A stretch of DNA of 64,000 bases from Cryptomeria japonica (taxonomy: Eukaryota > Streptophyta > Pinopsida > Cupressales > Cupressaceae), in assembly GCF_030272615.1 (NCBI RefSeq), contig NC_081406.1, positions 238,068,422 through 238,132,421 on the forward strand, in the 5' to 3' direction. The notes beneath the pieces were generated by a model. The model searched no databases, was not told where the DNA came from, and saw only the letters and a list, made by a program, of their open reading frames with translations. Positions 21,526 through 33,648 of the stretch are shown here, one piece after another. The translations under genes and the position numbers were made by a program. Within the stretch, counting starts at the first letter, position 1, and each line of letters begins with the position of its first letter.

Positions 21526-23082
21526 ATGGATCCAGATGTAGTTCCTAGATCCGTGAATCCTTTGTCAAATTTGAAAGAGATCAATATAGAAATTGAAAAA
21601 TGTCTTCAAATGATCCAAGAGAGATTTGTTTGGTTGTTAAAAGGGAAAGTAGGGTTAAGAAGTAAAAGAGAATCATCATAAGTCTTCTATGAAAGATTTT
21701 TAGCTACATTGAATGAGCTTTCAGTTGATGCTAGACCCCATGAGTCTGTTTTGATTGAGTTATTCTTAGAGCTTTATGAGCCTGACTCAGTTAATTGGTC
21801 TACTACCTTCAGAGAAGAATGTGTTGAATGTATTAAAGAATGGATAGATATGATTGAAAAAATTCAATCTGAAAATATACACAAGAATAAAAATAATGAA
21901 GGAGATGAGCCCCTGAGTGGATGTACCTCTTATGATGCTAAATGTGATTATTCTCAGTATGACAGTTTAGATGTGTATTCAGAGTGAGAAGAAATTTGTG
22001 AGAACAATGATTGTTCAACTAATCATGAGCACGTTGAGGTTTCAGATGCTAATGATGTAGATCACCTTGTTGTTGATTTCAATCCACAAAATGTTGGCAA
22101 ACAAAGTTGTGAAACTATGTTGCAACATCTAGCAACACATTATGAGCAGCGTGATAAAGGATATGATGCAGATGCAAGTTGTTGTGATGATGAAATAAAT
22201 GTACATAGAGACATGAGCACTGCAGATCCAATACCTTTATTAGATTGGGACAATGTTTACAGCTCAGAGGATGAAGCCAAGGAAAATGAAAATGAAGAAG
22301 GAGGTTCACTATGTAGTGAGCAAATTTCAGAACTCTTAGCTGCTGATTTTCAGAGATGTGGATTCAAAAATGTGCCCAATCTTTCATACCCATTTAGTAT
22401 ATGTTTTGATACTGATGATGTTTTTGAGGGTGTAAAAAATGATACATATGATGTTGATTCTCTTCCTATGTTTGATAGACAAAATGATAATGCATATATG
22501 GTTGATAGGTATGATAATGAAGGTTCATATGTTGATATGAATTCTGGCTTTGATATGCATTATGAGGATCTACCTTTTAGAAGACTTGATAGATCTAGGG
22601 TATTTTTCTCAGATTTGCAAGGAGGAAATGAACCATTGGCAAGTGACAATCATGTATTTTCATGTGTACAAAGTGCTGATAGAAATTGTGATTAGCAAGA
22701 CGAATTGCAGTCATGTTATGAGGAAGTTTTCCTCTCTAGTTTGCAAGCCATCATTATGGAAGAGTGTTTATCATTTGAGAAAACTAGCAATAGAGATGTG
22801 CCTGATGTTTTCAACTTTCAGAATAAGTTAGGCCACTTTTCATTTCAGCTGAGAAAGAGTGGTAAAGAGTATGACACTCTTATGTCACCTGGTGATCAGC
22901 ACGTTCAGCATTCGTTTGGTTCCCAAAGATTGATTGATTATGAACATGCTGTTGATTATGTTTTATGTGACCAGCTGATTAGAAGTGGAAGTATTTTTGA
23001 TCAGGCAGATTGGAATGATGATCTCAACTTACCTCTGGTTAGTGGAAACGAAAATCAAGTGTTTGACAGAGGTAAGAACTGA
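21526..23082 (+). pseudogene. Element F internal ORF: uncharacterised acidic protein
   Basis: From ATG 21526 (MDPDVVPRSVN) one frame runs about 519 codons to 23082, broken by TAA near 21680, TGA at 21985-21987 and TAG at 22693-22695. The first part is helical (LKEINIEIEKCLQMIQERF, LIELFLELYEPDSVNWST, FREECVECIKEWIDMIEK). The rest is strongly acidic, with many Asp/Glu and scattered Cys. There is no zinc knuckle, protease or RT motif. A separate short frame precedes it at 21137-21361 (MIVDPKESIEDIF). By position it could be a gag-like protein, but I recognise no family. Confidence 0.5.
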
Positions 23083-23315
23083 TTTTAGTTTTGATGGCCC
23101 GGGGCCATTTATAAGTTGTATATTTTGTACAGTCACTTTTCTTTTAGTTGTGTGGTTTTCAATAAAGTGCCCTGCTATTTGGGTAGAATAAGGAAGCCCT
23201 GTTTTTGAAATGAGATGAGAAGAGAAGAATGATCCATTTTTGGGTGGTCTGCTTAACCAAAGATATCTGGATTCTTCTGTTGATCTTGCAATAAACCATC
23301 CCTAGTCAGAGCCAC
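23083..23315 (+). other. Element F 3' untranslated interior
   Basis: Non-coding. The only purine-rich run (GAGATGAGAAGAGAAGAA, near 23210) lies about 90 bases before the LTR. The bases directly next to the LTR (AGTCAGAGCCAC) are not a clear polypurine tract, which is unusual for an LTR element. Confidence 0.45.
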
Positions 23316-26300
23316 TATTGGGACTCATTAAAAATTGAGTCAAGTTTTGAGGCCCAATTCAAATTTTGCTTTGCATTTCCAAATAAATCAGTTTGAATGG
23401 CTTAATTAGCAAGGGGGTAAATGAAGCCAGTTGATTTTCAAAGGGTAAGGCTCGGGATTCATGTCCCACACCTTTCATTTGGCCTATGAAATGATGTGCA
23501 ACTTTCAGAATTTAGTTTGGAGAAGTTTATCAGGTACCCATTTTGAGGGGTGAGCTGAAAGTGCATTTTAGGCACAAATGCAGATTTTACTGAGTAGCCT
23601 ACTTTGAGTGATTATATCTTTTGCCCTGTTGATCGTCATGGATAAATTCAAAGTGGATTAAATTCTATGCATAAATGTGCATCAGTCTGCAAAATTTAAA
23701 GTCTTGATGAATCAATTTGCTTAGTTTTCAAAGTCAAATCTGTTTGCAGTTTGTGTGTTTTGGCAATTCCCTGTTTCGACAGCTAGTCGGAGCCCTGTTT
23801 CACATAAGTGTAAAAGTCACCTCACTAAGCGTCATGTCAGAATGTTTGTTCCGGGATAATGTTGGTATAAATGATGAGCTACGTTTCAAATTTCAAGCCT
23901 CTATCAATCCATTTGATCGGGTTTCAAAAGGGTTCATTTAGCCATCTTTTTCAGTTATCTGCACTTTCAGTGCCGTATCAGTTAATGTAACCATTTTTGT
24001 GTGCACGCCGTTTGCATCTTGTCAGTCTGGTGATCGAACTGAGAATTCAAAGATTTAATATGTACTTTAAGGTACCTATCTTCCAAATTTGAGGACCTAC
24101 AGAGGTCGTTTGATATTTTTGAGAAAGGCGTCATGTGTTGCCAGGACATTGACTTCGTCAGGTCTGCAGTGTCGACAAAGCCAGTTTATCATTTTCGTCG
24201 ATTAATATCTCTTCGCTCGGGACTCATTTCGAGAAACCGTTTGGTAGATTTCATGCTTGTATATTAGAGTACACGCCTGTCAGATGGCGAGCTCCAGAAA
24301 GGTGTTTTGACAGGTTTGAAAATTACGTCTTAGCAATTAAATGCAAAAATGTGGCGTAATTGCCTGAAGGATGTAAAATGCGGATTAATGATCCGAAAAT
24401 GATGTCGATCATTTCCAGAGGTATGTTTGAGGTCCGTGAAGCATTCCATGGGTCAGTTGTATGGAAATGAAATTTTTTTTAGTCGGACCCACTTTGGGGC
24501 CCGACCTGGCTCGTGCCCGCGCATTAAATTTTATGGTGAAGTGTTCTTATTTCATGGAGAGGTGTATCAATATTGGCTTAGTCACAATTCGCCAGTTGGA
24601 CAGTGAGAGCAGAGAGACTCCAACACTAAATGGAAATTTGAATGTGGCGAATTAGAGGTTTTTAACATCAAAGATGCTGCTGGAGGCTCATTCAAGATGA
24701 GCAACCAGATATTTTATTGTAATTTTGAATGAGAGCAATTTGGGTATCCACAGTTTTGGGTTGGAAAGGGAATATATGACAAACAAATGATAGCAGCAGG
24801 AGTGATCTCTTTCTCCATGTGGAAAACAATGGTAAAATGAATTAAAATAAAACCCAAGCCAAAGCAACCAACAGGCTTAAGGCCTAGCTAACACCCTTCT
24901 CCTCCCACATGAAGTTTGGTGGGTGTTTAAAACAGTAGCAATAAAAAACCATGAAGCAAAGCCTTTGGCTGTGTAAGGTCACGTGGTGGATGGTGAGGGG
25001 AGTTGAAAACAAAATAATTGTCTTTTATTCCCTCTCTCACGTGGTCTATAAACCTCCAGGCAGGATCAATGGAAAATAGCCCCCTACGTGAAGAACTCTT
25101 GGCAAATGACAAATTCCTCCTTGCCTATGGCATGATTCACTTGGAGAAGCTACATCAGCAACAACAAACTCATAATCAAATTCAATGGCAAATGCAAAAT
25201 GCCAGTCACATTCCCAGCAGTTCACGTGGTGAGTGAAGGGGTAGGTCATAGAAACCATTCAACAAAAATGGTAATTGTAGCAGTAATTCCCTCCCTCATG
25301 TGGCATAAAGGGGGCCATGGAAAGTGTTTCAAAATATTATGAAATCAATCCTCCTCGCTAAATGTGGAGATTGGAGAGGTAGCAGCAAACATCTTTTTCC
25401 TCATGTGCCTCCCCTCCTCTGTGTTGAACATGGAATAGAGGGAGGCTTAATAAAACTCGGTAAATGCAATTGGCTAGTATAAAGCCATAACCCTCCCTTT
25501 CTACAGTGCATGGCAGATGATAGATGGTGTTGAAAAACAACATAAGATTGGCAAGGTAAGTGAATGGCAATCAAATCCCAAATCCTCATGTGGCAGTTTG
25601 GAGAGGCTGTAGAAGTTTAAAACCAAAATTCATGGCAAGTTTAATGTTGATGTTCCTCTTCTCCACTTTGGTGTGGATCTGCTACAAATATGGAGAAGGA
25701 AATGAATTTCAAACAATAAAAGTAGCTTCCAGTTTACCTCCTGCGTGATTTTTGAAAGGAGAGGTTTTCATTTTTAAAAACAAATGCAATCGTAGACTTG
25801 AAGTGGAGTGTGAGTTTGTTAGAAGGCTTTCAAAATTTTAATAAATACCAGTTTAACCCCTGCGTGGTTTGTTGGAGAGGAAGGGGCAAGGATAAAGCAC
25901 AAAGCTTTAAATCAACTTAAAAAATGCCATCAAAACCTAGGAGGAAGGCTCCAAAATACAGTCCCAGGGTTAATGTTTTAATCCCACATTGGCTGGGAAG
26001 TGGTATTTTTTAATCTTTATAAGCAAAAACACACACATCTAATATGTCTAAGCCATAAAGGCTTTTGACGGATGGTGCCTATGGGCACCCAAGGTGGGCC
26101 CACGCATGAGCACAGATCCCGAGGCGATGGAGGAGGTGACTGAGCGGTGACCTGGCAGACCCCATGCAAGCATGCTTCCTGAGGCAGATAGGTAGAATTT
26201 TGCAGAGAAAGGCCGACTTAACCAGTGAGCAAGTTGCAAAGGATCTGATGAAGCGCGTGATTTCGTAGGCCAAAGATGCACACGAGTTACACCCTACGAA

Positions 26301-27806
26301 GTTGCGAAAAGGGTAAAGGTCGAGCAAGTTTGATGGAGATCAACGGCTCGCGCTGCTTCGCGAAAGGAAGATGCACGTCGGATAAACCCTATGAAGTTGC
26401 GAAAGCCAAGTGGCGCACAGGTGGTGGGTACAGCCAAATGTCCAGCAGGTAGGTCCCGGTGCGGTGGGGATGACGTGGCACAGAGGTGGCGATGATGTGG
26501 ACGACAAGTAATCGAACACGTGGCGGAGTGACGAGGTGTCATCCCAGGTGGCACCCAGTGGACCCCGTTGACCAATCAGAGGCTGCCATGTGGCAAGGTG
26601 TCAGAGGAAATTCAGAGCAAAAAATTAAAATTAAAATTAGTTTATGATATAGTTCTGACTATATTGAATAAATGAAAAATTTAAATGATGGTGCACATTG
26701 GGGAATTAATTCGCCCAAGGCTCAATTTTTGGCCAAAGTATGAAGTGTTATATATTTTCGGAAAGCTCTCAGAATGAAGAATATGATTATGAAGTTAATT
26801 TTGGCAAAGATCAGATATTTTGGAAGTAGTTTGGGTGAAATTGAAATTCAGTTAGAGAGGAGACACTTGGCAATTCAGGTGCAGATTTGATTTGGTTCCC
26901 TCGGCTTCTTATTCCCAATTCTTCTCAGTTGTAATGGTTCCAAAAATTTGGAAAATGCTCCAGATTTGATGGCTTCCACTTTCTGAATGTCAAGACCCAA
27001 ATTTGTAAATGCTTCGGTCTGGTTTCAGGGTATAGAGATTGTAGTGCAGTGTTGTAAATGTGGTTTTAGTTGCAGGTCTTGCTTGTGTCAGATATGAGTA
27101 AATTCCTCACAGTATTGTCTCTAGGTATGCATTTCATTATCATGAATTGAATCATCAAGGAGGATGAGATTTGTCAATTTCAAGGAAATTGTTGTGACTG
27201 TTTATAGGTATCCTTCAAGGAAGGTTTTAAACTCTGTAGTCAATCATAAATGATGAAATATGTTTCCAGATCTGATGAATTTGTGAATGAATCAAATAGT
27301 GCATTAATATAAGGTATTGGTGCATGAATATTTTGTTTAAGGAAAATAAGCTTGCATCTATGATTCATAATTGTAGTTCTGTATGTGACTCTGTTGCCCA
27401 ATGAACAAGGCACTGGTCTTTGCAAGTTTGGGGATGTTTTCAGATTAAACAAATTAAAAGATAAATCTATTTCCCTTTATGTTTAGGGGTTAATGTTCTA
27501 TCCTTCCGCAGCTATATTTCACCTATTATTTGTATAAGATCTAGCCCATATGTACATGTTACCTAATTTGGTGAGCTTGTGGAATGGTTTGTCTGCTTAT
27601 TGTTGATGCAGTCTTATGTTTGTGATTGTTGTATTCAATGAATCAAAAGGGTGTCCCCCCCTAGGTCTAGCAGAACCTGAAGTGTAGGAGGATCATTAGG
27701 ATCCTATGTTATGTTGTCCAAGCCCTAAGGTGTTTCATTGATTGAGATTGGCTATCTCATAGATAGATTTACAGGTGTCTTGAGTTATCACTTTTGGTGA
27801 ACAACA
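23316..27806 (+). repeat. Element F 3' LTR (4.49 kb)
   Basis: Direct repeat of 16222-20685. The first dinucleotide is TA instead of TG, a G-to-A change. It ends ACAACA at 27806, followed by the TSD ACCTC. The TATA-like TTTATAAGC recurs near 26015. Confidence 0.9.
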
Positions 27807-30223
27807 ACCTCTTTGACATACTTGGACCGAGTGATAAATATTCCATCCTTCATCTGTTGGATCTGCAGTCCAATGAAGAATTTAATCTCACCTATGAGTG
27901 ACATTTCAAACTCTTTCTTCATCTCATCTGCAAACTCATGACTCATCTTGTCATCTCCACCAAAGATAATGTCATCAACAAATACCTCATAGATCAGGAT
28001 CTGATCTCCTTCGGACTTCAAGTAGATATTACTATCTTCACTTGTTCTCTCAATTCCAATCTTCACAAGATGAGAATGCAGATGTTCATACCATGCCCTA
28101 GGTGCTTGCTTTAGTCCATATAAGGCTTTATGTAGCCTACATACCATGTAACTGTCTTCAGATAGGGAAAACCCATCTGGTTGCTCAATATACACCTCCT
28201 CTTCAAGTACACAATTTAGGAATGCAGATTTCACATCCATATGATATACTTTGAAACCTTTAAAAGCTACACATGCAAGAAGCGTACAGACTCCTTCCAA
28301 TCTAGCTATAGGAGCAAAGGTTTCTCCATAGTCTTCTCCTTCTTCTTTAGCATATCCTTTGCACACTAATTTGGCTTTGTTCCTAATCACTATGCCATCC
28401 TCATTCAGCTTATTTCTGAACACCCATTTAGTACCAATGACATTTTTCTGCTCCGGTCTGGGTACCAAAGACCATGTACCATTTTTCTCTATCTAGTCAA
28501 GTTCCTCTTCCATTGCCTTGATCCAATATTCATCCTTATGTGCCTCTTTGAATGATTTAGGCTCAAATTCAGAGATTATACATGATTTTTCTCTGACCTT
28601 TCTTCTTGTAAGGATTCCTGCATCCTTATCTCCTATGATCTGATTAGGATCATGATTTAGCTTGACATACTGAGGAATGGTCTTGATAGATTCCTCTTGC
28701 TTTTCTTCTTCATTCTCATCTCCATCAGTATCAGCATCTACATTTGCCGATGTAGGAATATTGTTATTGGTACTCGGTTAGCTGTCAACCGGTTCCCAGA
28801 AGGTTGCGACCGGTTTGTTCACCACTTGCTCACTGCAGGTTTCCTTAGTTTTCTCAGAGGTTTCATCAACTCTTACATTGATGCTTTCCATAATTCTCCG
28901 AGTCCTATTGTTGAAACACTTGAGAGCTTTGCTCTTGGTGGAATATCCTAGGAATATTCCCTTGTCACATTTCACATCAAAGTTGCTCTGGTGTTCACTC
29001 CTCTTGATGTAACATTTGCTACCAAACACTCTAAAGTATCCGACCACAAGTGTCTTACCGGTCCAATATTCATAAGGATTTTTATCCTTACCTTTCTTGA
29101 TGAGTACCTGGTTCATTGTGTAGACTGCAGTGCTCACCGCTTCTCTCCAAAAGGTGTGAGCTACCTTTCCTTGAATCAACATGGTTCTAGCTACTTCAAC
29201 TACAGTCTGATTATTCCTCTCTGCTAGGCCATTCTACTGTGGAGTCCTCAGGGTAGACAATTGCCTCTTGATGCCATGTTCTTCACAATACTTGTTGAAT
29301 TCACCAGAAGTGAATTCCCCTCCTTGATCAGTTCTCAGGCACTTGATCCTTTTACCGCTTTCCTTCTCCACTAATGCTCTGAAAGATTTGAACTTTAAAA
29401 ATGCTTCAGACTTGTCTTTCAAGAATGTGACCCACATTATTCTTGAGTAGTCATCGGTGAGAATCATGAAGTACCTATCACCTTGCACACTTCTAATTTT
29501 CATAGGACCACACAAATCGGTATGCACTAGATCAAGCAAGTTGTCAGCAGTGAAAGATTTACCTTTAAAGGTTGAGGAAGACATTTTCCCCAATTGACAC
29601 TCTCTGCACAAGGTATTATCTGGTTTGCTTAGCACTGACAACCCTCTAACTACCTTGATCTTACTAGGCTTCACAATGTTATCAAAGTTTACATGGCAGA
29701 GTCTCCTATGCCATATCCAACTATCATCAAATTTAGCCATAAGACATGTACTTATATTTGCATTTAGTTGAAATAGGTTACCTTTGGTCTGCATGCTGGT
29801 GGCCACCAATTCACCATTCTTTCCTTTGATTCTGCAAACTCCATTCTTGAGTTCTATAGTGAGGCCACTGTCATTCAGCTGGGCAACACTCAGAAGGTTG
29901 TGTCTAAGACCATCAACCCAATACACATTGTCAGCACTACTCTTTCCATTCAGAGAGATGGACCCTCTGCCTTTGACCATGCATGATGCATCATTGCCAA
30001 AGCAAACCACACCACCATCATACTCCTCCAATGATAGAAAATTGCTCTGGTCACCAGTCATATGGTGAGAACAACCACTATCAATGATCCACTCATTGGA
30101 ATTATCAAACCGGGAGACAAGAGTCTTCTTGTTTGACACATCTTCCTTGACAATAACAAACACAATATCTTCATTTTCTTCATCCTCTGATTCTTCATCT
30201 ATGACACCTTCATCAACTACCAC
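27807..30223 (-). pseudogene. Element G pol: protease, integrase and reverse transcriptase
   Basis: One minus-strand frame. Protease: WIIDSGCSHHMTGD (about 30095). Integrase: zinc-binding WHRRLCHVN with CRECQLGK, then catalytic Asp in HTDLCGPM and RTDQGGEF and Glu in NGLAERNN; the region ends about 28790. RT: GTKWVFRNKL, VYHMDVKSAFLN, YGLKQAPRAWYEH and catalytic FVDDIIFG. It breaks at KYVKEV, where F inserted, and continues at 16221. In-frame stops: TAG after the protein motif RTPQ (near 29235; CAG in related elements), TAA near 28779 and TAG near 28494. No frameshift. VDDIIFG resembles Sirevirus-type RT, but the lineage needs a tree. Confidence 0.9.
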
Positions 30224-30239
30224 AAAACAACTTCTCTAG

Positions 30240-31126
30240 TTTCCTCCTTTGAATTTCTTGAACCTTTCCTGTTTGTCCTTGTTGTCGCCATTAGGACAGT
30301 TTACAACAATATGTCCTATTCAGTTACAAGTGAAGCATTTCAAAGGTAGCTTACCTCTGCATTTGCTGGTTCCTTTTGGAAGTTTCTTGGAAAGGAGAGC
30401 TTCAAATGCCATAAAAATCTCCTCATCATCCATTTCTCTGCCATGTCTTGGTTCACCACTAGTGCTAGCTTCTTTTCCTTTTCTGGATGGTACTACAGAA
30501 GCTTTAAAAGCTGATTCAGTCTTTTGAACACTACCATTGAAACTATTTATCTCATAGGCTATCAACTTTGTAATGATGGAGTCTAGGGATACCTTAGTCT
30601 TGTCTATTGATCTTAGCTCTTGAATAGCAACAACCCTTATTGCATAGACCGACAATAGGGATATCAGGATTTTGCTTACCACAGTGGCATGTTCTATTTT
30701 ACCACCCGCACTCTTGATATCTCCAACAACAGTTTTGATTCTTATTCCATACTATTGAATGGTCTCACCTTCAACCATCCACATATCTTCAAACTGCCCT
30801 CTAAGGCTTTCTTCCTTAGCCTGTTTTACATGTTCATCACCGCCATAGATATTTTCAAGAGTATCCCATACCTCTTTGGGATTTACCTTATCCTAAACAT
30901 CAATAAACTCAATGTCAGATAAACTACTAATTAGGGCTTCCATAACTTGCCCATTCTCCTGCATCTCTCTCTTTTGGTCATCGGTAAGGGTACCAGTAGG
31001 AGCAACATAGACAGTCTCAACATAGCTCCAGTGTTGAGCACCCATGCTTCTGATGAATATCTTCATTCTGTCTTTCCATATATTGAAATTTTCTCTGTTA
31101 AACTTTGGACCTTCCCTCTTCATCAT
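30240..31126 (-). pseudogene. Element G gag
   Basis: Starts at ATG 31126 (MMKREGPKFNRENFN), about 60 bases after the primer site, in the same frame as pol. Copia Gag motifs include FNIWKDRMKIFI, then EVWDTLENIY, and a zinc knuckle CFTCN-stop-IGHIVVNC (near 30320). Stops: TAG near 30895, TAG near 30754, TGA in the knuckle and TAG near 30237. Gag forms the particle that holds RNA and RT. It lacks the long coiled coil of the ORF1 proteins in elements A-D. Confidence 0.85.
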
Positions 31127-31183
31127 TAGATTAGGATCTTTACCTCAAGCGGTTAAGATTATAGCACAGAGGACCTGGAGGAT

Positions 31184-31197
31184 GCTTTGATACCAAT
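31184..31197 (-). promoter_or_regulatory. Element G primer binding site
   Basis: The minus strand reads ATTGGTATCAAAGC directly after the 5' LTR. It is complementary to the initiator Met-tRNA 3' end with one mismatch (AAAGC for AGAGC). Element B has the same variant. Confidence 0.8.
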
Positions 31198-32668
31198 TGA
31201 TAACTCAATGATGAAGGGGGGGTGAATCAGTACAGACAAAAATATAGTCCTAAACCGGTTTGACAACAAACACTTCAAATGACTGGCTAGCAGTGACGCC
31301 AATTTGAAACAGAGTGCAACCGGTAAAGCTAAGAATGACTGTGACAAGCATTAACCGGTTACTCACTTAGCTTTTCACTCAACTCAAGACTACACTACCA
31401 TTTCACCCTTATGCATAAACAGGTAATCTGTCATCAGATCATAATAACAGCTAGTTCAACATGTTTTATTGACAGGCATAAAACACAAAACCATCATATG
31501 CTTGACAGACAATAGGAAAGCATCACAAGATAAAAGCATCACACATGACACACATATTTTTCACGTGGAAACCCAACTGGGAAAAACCACAGTGGGGATG
31601 AATACCCACAAGTTGTTTTTGAACTCTTTATAAGTCCACTCTGTTAGGAGCCTTGTCCGGTTAGAGACATTACAATAGGTTCTGCTAGGAACTGATCCCG
31701 TTAAAGATCACCTAGTTAAGGGATGGCTACGATACTTGGTTAAGGGTTAAACCCTGTTAAAGGTTACCTTGTTAGAGGATTTCAAGAACTCAATAGCTAA
31801 AGGATTTCGAACTCAATATCTTTGAATTGCCGTGTTAAAGGATTTACAGCAAGCCGGTTAAGGCTACCATGTTAAGGGATTTTCCAACTGTTGAGGTGGT
31901 TAGAGATCAACAGGTATTACAATGTTCTAGTAACAACACTCAATGCCAATGCAGATCCGCTTAAGCTCCTCTTCACCTTCTGCACTTACACTCTACAGGT
32001 ATCACTTCTCTCCTTTTGGTCTGGCAAGAATTACATATCCCTTCTTTTGGATACACACAGACAACTCTTGCCAACAACCTCAGAAAGAGACACAACATCG
32101 ACCTTATAGGAAAACAGATAGGTCGGTAGCATAAACCCTAAATCCTAAACTTGTTAGGTTAAGGAATTCAAATGGTTCAATCCTAACTATTGAGAATACT
32201 TCATTAATTGCAACAGTCTTGATCCAATCTCAAGACATTGTCCATCGTCCATTTTCACCGATTTCATGGTAGCTGATAACCCATCACACGTTATCACCAT
32301 TTTACAGACTTCGCACATTCTCGAGGTAGATAGGAACAATCTCCTTCATGCAAGATCCTTCACGCGCATAAGGCTGACATGGCAACATGATTTGTTCTTC
32401 ATTACAATGCTAACTCATCACATAATGTCACCGGTTGAGCCACACAGGCTTGAAGCACTTCAACCGGAAACCCTGAAGTTGAGACTACCAATCGGTAGTC
32501 ATACAACACTTCCATGTGCCAGTTCCCATAACCATATGTTGGTTCACCTTGAACAAGCACACCGCTTCACTTTGGCACAAATGTCGGTTCTCACCTCTTC
32601 AACATATTAACATCAATGACAACATATAATGTCACTATATCCTCATATCAGTTCACATAATGCCAACA
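31198..32668 (-). repeat. Element G 5' LTR (1471 bp)
   Basis: Minus-strand termini are TGTTGGCATTATG (at 32668) and TTGAGTTATCA (at 31198). A TATA box (TTATAAAG) lies near 31626-31635. Several CCGG palindromes (AACCGGTT) are near 31253, 31319, 31350 and 32430. A C-rich run near the end (ATTCACCCCCCC on the minus strand) resembles the LTR ends of A, B, C and D. Confidence 0.85.
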
Positions 32669-32957
32669 CTCTAACAAGCACTCCAGCTTCAACTAACACT
32701 TTCTAATTTGAACAGATCTACATTTCACCATTATGATATGCTGCCGGTTGTTTTCTTTATATCGGTGATCCTGCTTTACTCAACTTGATCTATCAGTTGC
32801 TTCCTATAAACCAATCTCTGCTCACCAGTGGAAGTCTTTAGTCCCCTATTCCTTACCAATCCACTATAACCCTTTTTTGATTAGTTATGATGACATCTGA
32901 ACCGATATTGCCATCAATGACAACTTCTTAAGTAATCCAAACTTCATGATGCCAACA
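32669..32957 (-). repeat. Element I 3' LTR, partial
   Basis: The upper terminus on the minus strand is TGTTGGCATCATGAAG at 32957, next to the polypurine tract GGGGGAGAC. It is cut at 32669 by the insertion of element G; the remainder was not found on the left side of G. Confidence 0.65.
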
Positions 32958-33648
32958 GTCTCCCCCTTTCGCATTGGTGGCAAAAGATCTAGGATGGATT
33001 GGACTGGATCTCCCCTTGTTTCGGTTCTACCCCTATTTTGTACCTTCTCTTCCTCTACCAGTGGATCTTTGCCTGTACTGGTGGTTCTCTACCTACTCAT
33101 ATGTATAACCCATTATACATTCATTCTCCTCCTTCTTGCAACAATGACAAAGAATAAAGGAATCAAAGTATACAAAATAATTTATGAGAGTAAGTCAAAA
33201 ATTTATTTGAAATTGACCTTAGTAGCCTCCAAAGAAGATTCCCATGTAGGCTTGACTTGTTTCATGGTGATGATTTGTCCATGCAGGTGTGTGACCAAAT
33301 CCTCCATGTCATCCACTGTCTTCCAGTCAGGTCTACTGATGAGAACTTCTACTTGTTTCACATTGCCTTGTAATACATCAATGAAAGGGGCAAGATAGCA
33401 CTGTATCTCTAGCAGATTTAGAGCTCGTTTTTCTTGTTCCTCTTTTAGCTAGTTGATTTCATGAGTCAACTGTTTGACTTTTCCACTGAAAGTTGCTACT
33501 GAGCTTGTAAGAGGATCAAATGAACCTAGTAGATCTTGAATTTCCTATTGAGTCTTTACTCTTTTGACTTCAATAACTTTGATGAAACCGAGGAAGTTTG
33601 AGAATCTGACCAATAATTGGCTAGCTTCCTTTAAGATTGATATCACCT
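32958..33648 (-). pseudogene. Element I ORF2, C-terminal part
   Basis: Minus-strand coding with heptad-like helices (KVISILKEASQLLVRF, EIQDLLGSFDPLTSSV, LKEEQEKRALNLLEI, QCYLAPFIDVLQ) corresponds in place to the C-terminal coil of A, B, C and H. Two TAG stops interrupt it. It ends about 33170; the rest up to the polypurine tract is non-coding. Confidence 0.5.

Larger units (their letters stand above)
16222..27806 (+). mobile_element. Element F: pol-less element with giant LTRs (LARD-like)
   Basis: Two direct repeats of about 4.46 and 4.49 kb flank a 2.63-kb interior. Both begin T(G/A)TTGGGACTCATT and end GGTGAACAACA. The exact TSD ACCTC flanks the whole. The plus orientation comes from a primer-site-like TGGCAACTCTGCTGGGGA three bases after the first LTR. 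I recall a very similar primer site in Tat/Ogre-type Ty3 elements, so that group is my guess for its helper. The interior holds one decayed acidic ORF and no pol. LTR identity is about 95 percent in the stretches I compared. It sits inside the pol gene of element G. Confidence 0.9.
15110..32668 (-). mobile_element. Element G: Ty1/Copia retrotransposon, split by element F
   Basis: Minus-strand order: 5' LTR (31198-32668), primer site, gag, protease, integrase, RT, [element F], RNase H, polypurine tracts and a scrap of 3' LTR. Integrase before RT defines Copia. Gag-pol keeps one frame from 31126 onward; removing F plus one TSD copy restores the frame across the split. Only nonsense changes break it. 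The 3' LTR is cut to about 86 bases, so no TSD can be read. It lies within the LTR of element I (right flank 32669-32957). Its termini (TGTTGGCAT) and polypurine tract match those of the pol-less elements. Confidence 0.85.

Noticed and set aside
31184-31197. tRNA-like match
   Set aside because: It is only the primer binding site, 14 bases complementary to a tRNA end; there is no cloverleaf.
32946-33398. 150-codon plus-strand frame at the start of element I
   Set aside because: It begins in the LTR and polypurine tract and runs antisense to the ORF2 C-terminus; no domain.
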